A stretch of DNA of 63,385 bases from NCBI GenBank assembly GCA_009841405.1, contig VXLV01000077.1:1-63385 (forward strand). The letters are read 5' to 3'. Within the stretch, counting starts at the first letter, position 1, and each line of letters opens with the position of its first letter. The stretch comes from Chloroflexota bacterium (GTDB lineage Bacteria > Chloroflexota > Anaerolineae > Aggregatilineales > Phototrophicaceae). Below, in pieces: positions 61,641-63,385 of this stretch. The notes under the pieces are model-generated. The model did not search any database. It was given only the letters and a program-made list of their open reading frames with translations, and was not told the DNA's origin. The position numbers were made by a program, and so were the translations under genes.

Positions 61641-63314
61641 ATGAAAGTCAAAATCGGTATTCTCATTTCGATACTTGTCCTGCTGACAGGCGTGTTCGGC
61701 GTCGCGGCGCAGGACACCTTCTTCGGCAAGACCGCTGAAGACCTCTTCCCCATCCCGGAAGTCGCGGAAACCGAACTCGAGCAGACGCTCGCGTTTGAAG
61801 CGCTGCTGAACGCGAACATCCCCGACGGCCACGCCCTAGGCGAGGGCAAGACGATTACCTTCGGCGTTCTGGGTCAGGGTTCGCGCGGCGGCATCTCCGG
61901 CACCATTTATTTCTGGCGCAACGCTTTTGAAGCGGCGACCGGCGCTGAATTGGAGATCGTCGAGATTCCCTATAATCAGCTCGGCACGACCATCCCGGCC
62001 GACTTCCTCACGCAGCAGTACACCTACGATGTCTTCATCGGCGCCGCCTGGCAATATGGCGACTGGGTCAGCAACGGCTGGATCCAGCCTGTTGACCAAT
62101 GGATCGGCGACGAGCGCTTCGCTCACTGGACGCCGGAAGATACGGCGCCTGCTTTCCGCGCGCTGCTGCAATGGGGCGGCGAGACCTACGGCACCCAGAT
62201 GGACGGCGACGCGCAGCTGCTTTACTATCGCCATGACATCTTAAGCGATCCCGAGTGGCAGGCCGCCTACGAAGCCGAGGTCGGCTCGCCGATGCCCTAT
62301 CCCATCGTCACCTGGCAGGATCTGCTGGCGATCACCAGCTTCTTCAACGGCAAGGACTGGAACGGCGACGGCGATCCTGATGACGGCATTAGCTTGCACC
62401 TGGCGCCGGGCGGGCAGGGGCACTTCCACTTCGCCACGCTCTCCGCTTCCTTCGCCGTGACCCCGGCCGATGGCGATGATCCGCGCGCCGTCACCAAATA
62501 CGACAACGTCTACTGGTTCGATCCGGACGACATGACCCCGCTGATCAACGAACCGGGCCACGTCCGCGCGCTGGAATTCCTGCAAGAGTTGGCTGCGACC
62601 GGGCAAGAAGCGCAATTCGGCTGGCAGCTGGGCGAAGCCTGGGATAACTTCCTCGGCGGCAACGCTATCGCTACCTTCAGTTGGGGCGATGTCGGCTCGC
62701 TGTCGCAGAATACGGAGCGCTCGGCTATTCGCGGCGTGCTTGGCGCCGATGTGACGCCTTGCTCCAGCGAATGGTATGACCGCGAAATCGGCGAATTCGT
62801 CGTTGATACCGAGAACCCGAATTGCGTCGGCAATACCACCGGCGGTTCCTGGCACCCGACCATGTCGGCCTTCAGCGAGAACCCCGAGCTGACCTATTTC
62901 TACATGGCGTTGATCGCCAACCCGTCGATCAACTTCTACAACGCCACCACCGGTTGGCAAGGCGTCGATCCTTGCTGCACCTACCAGCTGTATGAGCCGC
63001 GCGGCACTGCGGTCTCCGAGGACTACACGGCGGTCGGCTTTGACGCTGGCGACATGGAGCGTTACATCAACGCCTACGGGTCGAACGTTTACGACAAGCC
63101 GACCTCGCTGACCTACCTGCGCATCCCGGGCACGCTGGAGTACATCCAGGAGACGCTGGACATTCGTTTGTCCGAGGCGATGACGGGGCAGTCGAGCGCG
63201 CAGGAAGCGCTGGACAATACCGCCGAAGACTGGGCTGAAGTGACAGACGACCTTGACGTCGACAGCCAGTTGGAGATTTACCAGCAAGCCATCGGTTACA
63301 TGGGCGGGATGTGA
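61641..63314 (+). CDS. ABC transporter extracellular solute-binding protein, sugar type
   Basis: This exported protein has 557 residues from the ATG at 61641, preceded by AAGGAG and a 6-nt spacer. It has a clear signal peptide (KVKIGILISILVLLTGVFGVAA) without a lipobox Cys. YDVFIGAAWQYGDWVSNGW and WQDLLAITSFFNGKDWNGDG are typical of the family-1 sugar-binding group. The permeases would follow but lie past the window. GlcNAc or chito-oligosaccharides are attractive cargo given nagA, GH20 and SIS genes near, but that is inference. The start at 61545 would add a non-signal leader and is not used. Confidence 0.9.
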   Translation: MKVKIGILISILVLLTGVFGVAAQDTFFGKTAEDLFPIPEVAETELEQTLAFEALLNANIPDGHALGEGKTITFGVLGQGSRGGISGTIYFWRNAFEAATGAELEIVEIPYNQLGTTIPADFLTQQYTYDVFIGAAWQYGDWVSNGWIQPVDQWIGDERFAHWTPEDTAPAFRALLQWGGETYGTQMDGDAQLLYYRHDILSDPEWQAAYEAEVGSPMPYPIVTWQDLLAITSFFNGKDWNGDGDPDDGISLHLAPGGQGHFHFATLSASFAVTPADGDDPRAVTKYDNVYWFDPDDMTPLINEPGHVRALEFLQELAATGQEAQFGWQLGEAWDNFLGGNAIATFSWGDVGSLSQNTERSAIRGVLGADVTPCSSEWYDREIGEFVVDTENPNCVGNTTGGSWHPTMSAFSENPELTYFYMALIANPSINFYNATTGWQGVDPCCTYQLYEPRGTAVSEDYTAVGFDAGDMERYINAYGSNVYDKPTSLTYLRIPGTLEYIQETLDIRLSEAMTGQSSAQEALDNTAEDWAEVTDDLDVDSQLEIYQQAIGYMGGM

Positions 63315-63354
63315 CCCCCACCCCAAACCCCCCACCCCAAAAAAAGGGGGGGGA
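63315..63354 (+). repeat. C/G-rich element after the binding protein, terminator-like
   Basis: CCCCACCCC is followed by AAAAAAA and GGGGGGGG, which can fold into a hairpin, then AATATAAAA. It has C-rich tracts and a GGGG tail similar to the 14910 and 34525 elements, but no GGCC core. It could be a terminator or a decayed repeat. Confidence 0.45.
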
Positions 63355-63385
63355 ATATAAAACAAAGTACGAGCCGACCAGATTA

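Noticed and set aside
1..63385. tRNA, rRNA or riboswitch
   Set aside because: I looked in the gaps for cloverleaf or conserved riboswitch cores and saw none. A covariance-model search would be needed to exclude small ones.

Overview
The window is GC-rich, densely packed bacterial chromosome with no phage, IS, CRISPR or RNA gene that I could see. Housekeeping genes (frr, uppS, a single-chain glyQS, dnaG, rpoD) sit among many secreted SH3-like proteins, a Gld-type ABC exporter, an uncoupled Mg-chelatase I/D pair and sugar-catabolic genes. This mix fits Chloroflexota, most likely an Anaerolineae-like lineage. That placement is an inference from gene content, not from a marker-gene tree.

Layout. 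1-1266: two related exported SH3-like proteins, the first cut by the window edge. 1304-3822: frr, uppS and an aldo/keto reductase. 3819-7442 (minus strand): a flippase-like membrane protein, alanine dehydrogenase and a C45 acyltransferase-like hydrolase. 7443-8199: a mostly non-coding gap with one possible small membrane protein. 8200-10277 (minus): a ChlI-like AAA+ ATPase and a ChlD-like VWA protein, in two frames joined by an A9 run that looks like a -1 programmed frameshift. 10390-13734: LysR regulator, rhodanese and an FHA/transmembrane/SH3 protein. 13891-20004: PfkB kinase and a three-gene Gld-like ABC system. 20151-27660: glyQS, dnaG, rpoD and endonuclease V. 27686-30482 (minus): an M19 dipeptidase homologue with lost metal ligands, a membrane protein and a glycosyltransferase. 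30644-43679: ABC-F, CE7 esterase with an MBL hydrolase, nitroreductase, SDR, an amidohydrolase/SelA-like pair, a TIGR04076 protein, P450, aldehyde dehydrogenase and an M24 peptidase. 43837-48839: three exported proteins built from a repeated two-cysteine domain, with a HAD phosphatase between them.

48884-59860 is the most interesting part. A minus-strand run reads, in transcription order, an Mrr-N/coiled-coil/TerB-C protein (58563-56164), a BrxD-like DUF2791 P-loop ATPase (56095-54767), an Lhr/BrxHI-like SF2 helicase (54767-52551), a SIS sugar isomerase/deaminase, a GH20 hexosaminidase and a second SIS protein. nagA is divergent from its 5' end. A predicted DNA-defence cassette is therefore embedded in an N-acetylglucosamine catabolic locus, and is translationally coupled to it by an ATGA overlap between helicase and SIS gene.

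59883-63385: a D-2-hydroxyacid dehydrogenase, a small HNH endonuclease and a sugar ABC substrate-binding protein whose permeases would lie beyond the window.

Three families of short intergenic repeats recur across the window. They are GTAGGGGCGA hairpins, C/G-rich hairpins followed by a GGCCGGGG-GTGGGG tail, and a CTCTGTGGTGAA motif.
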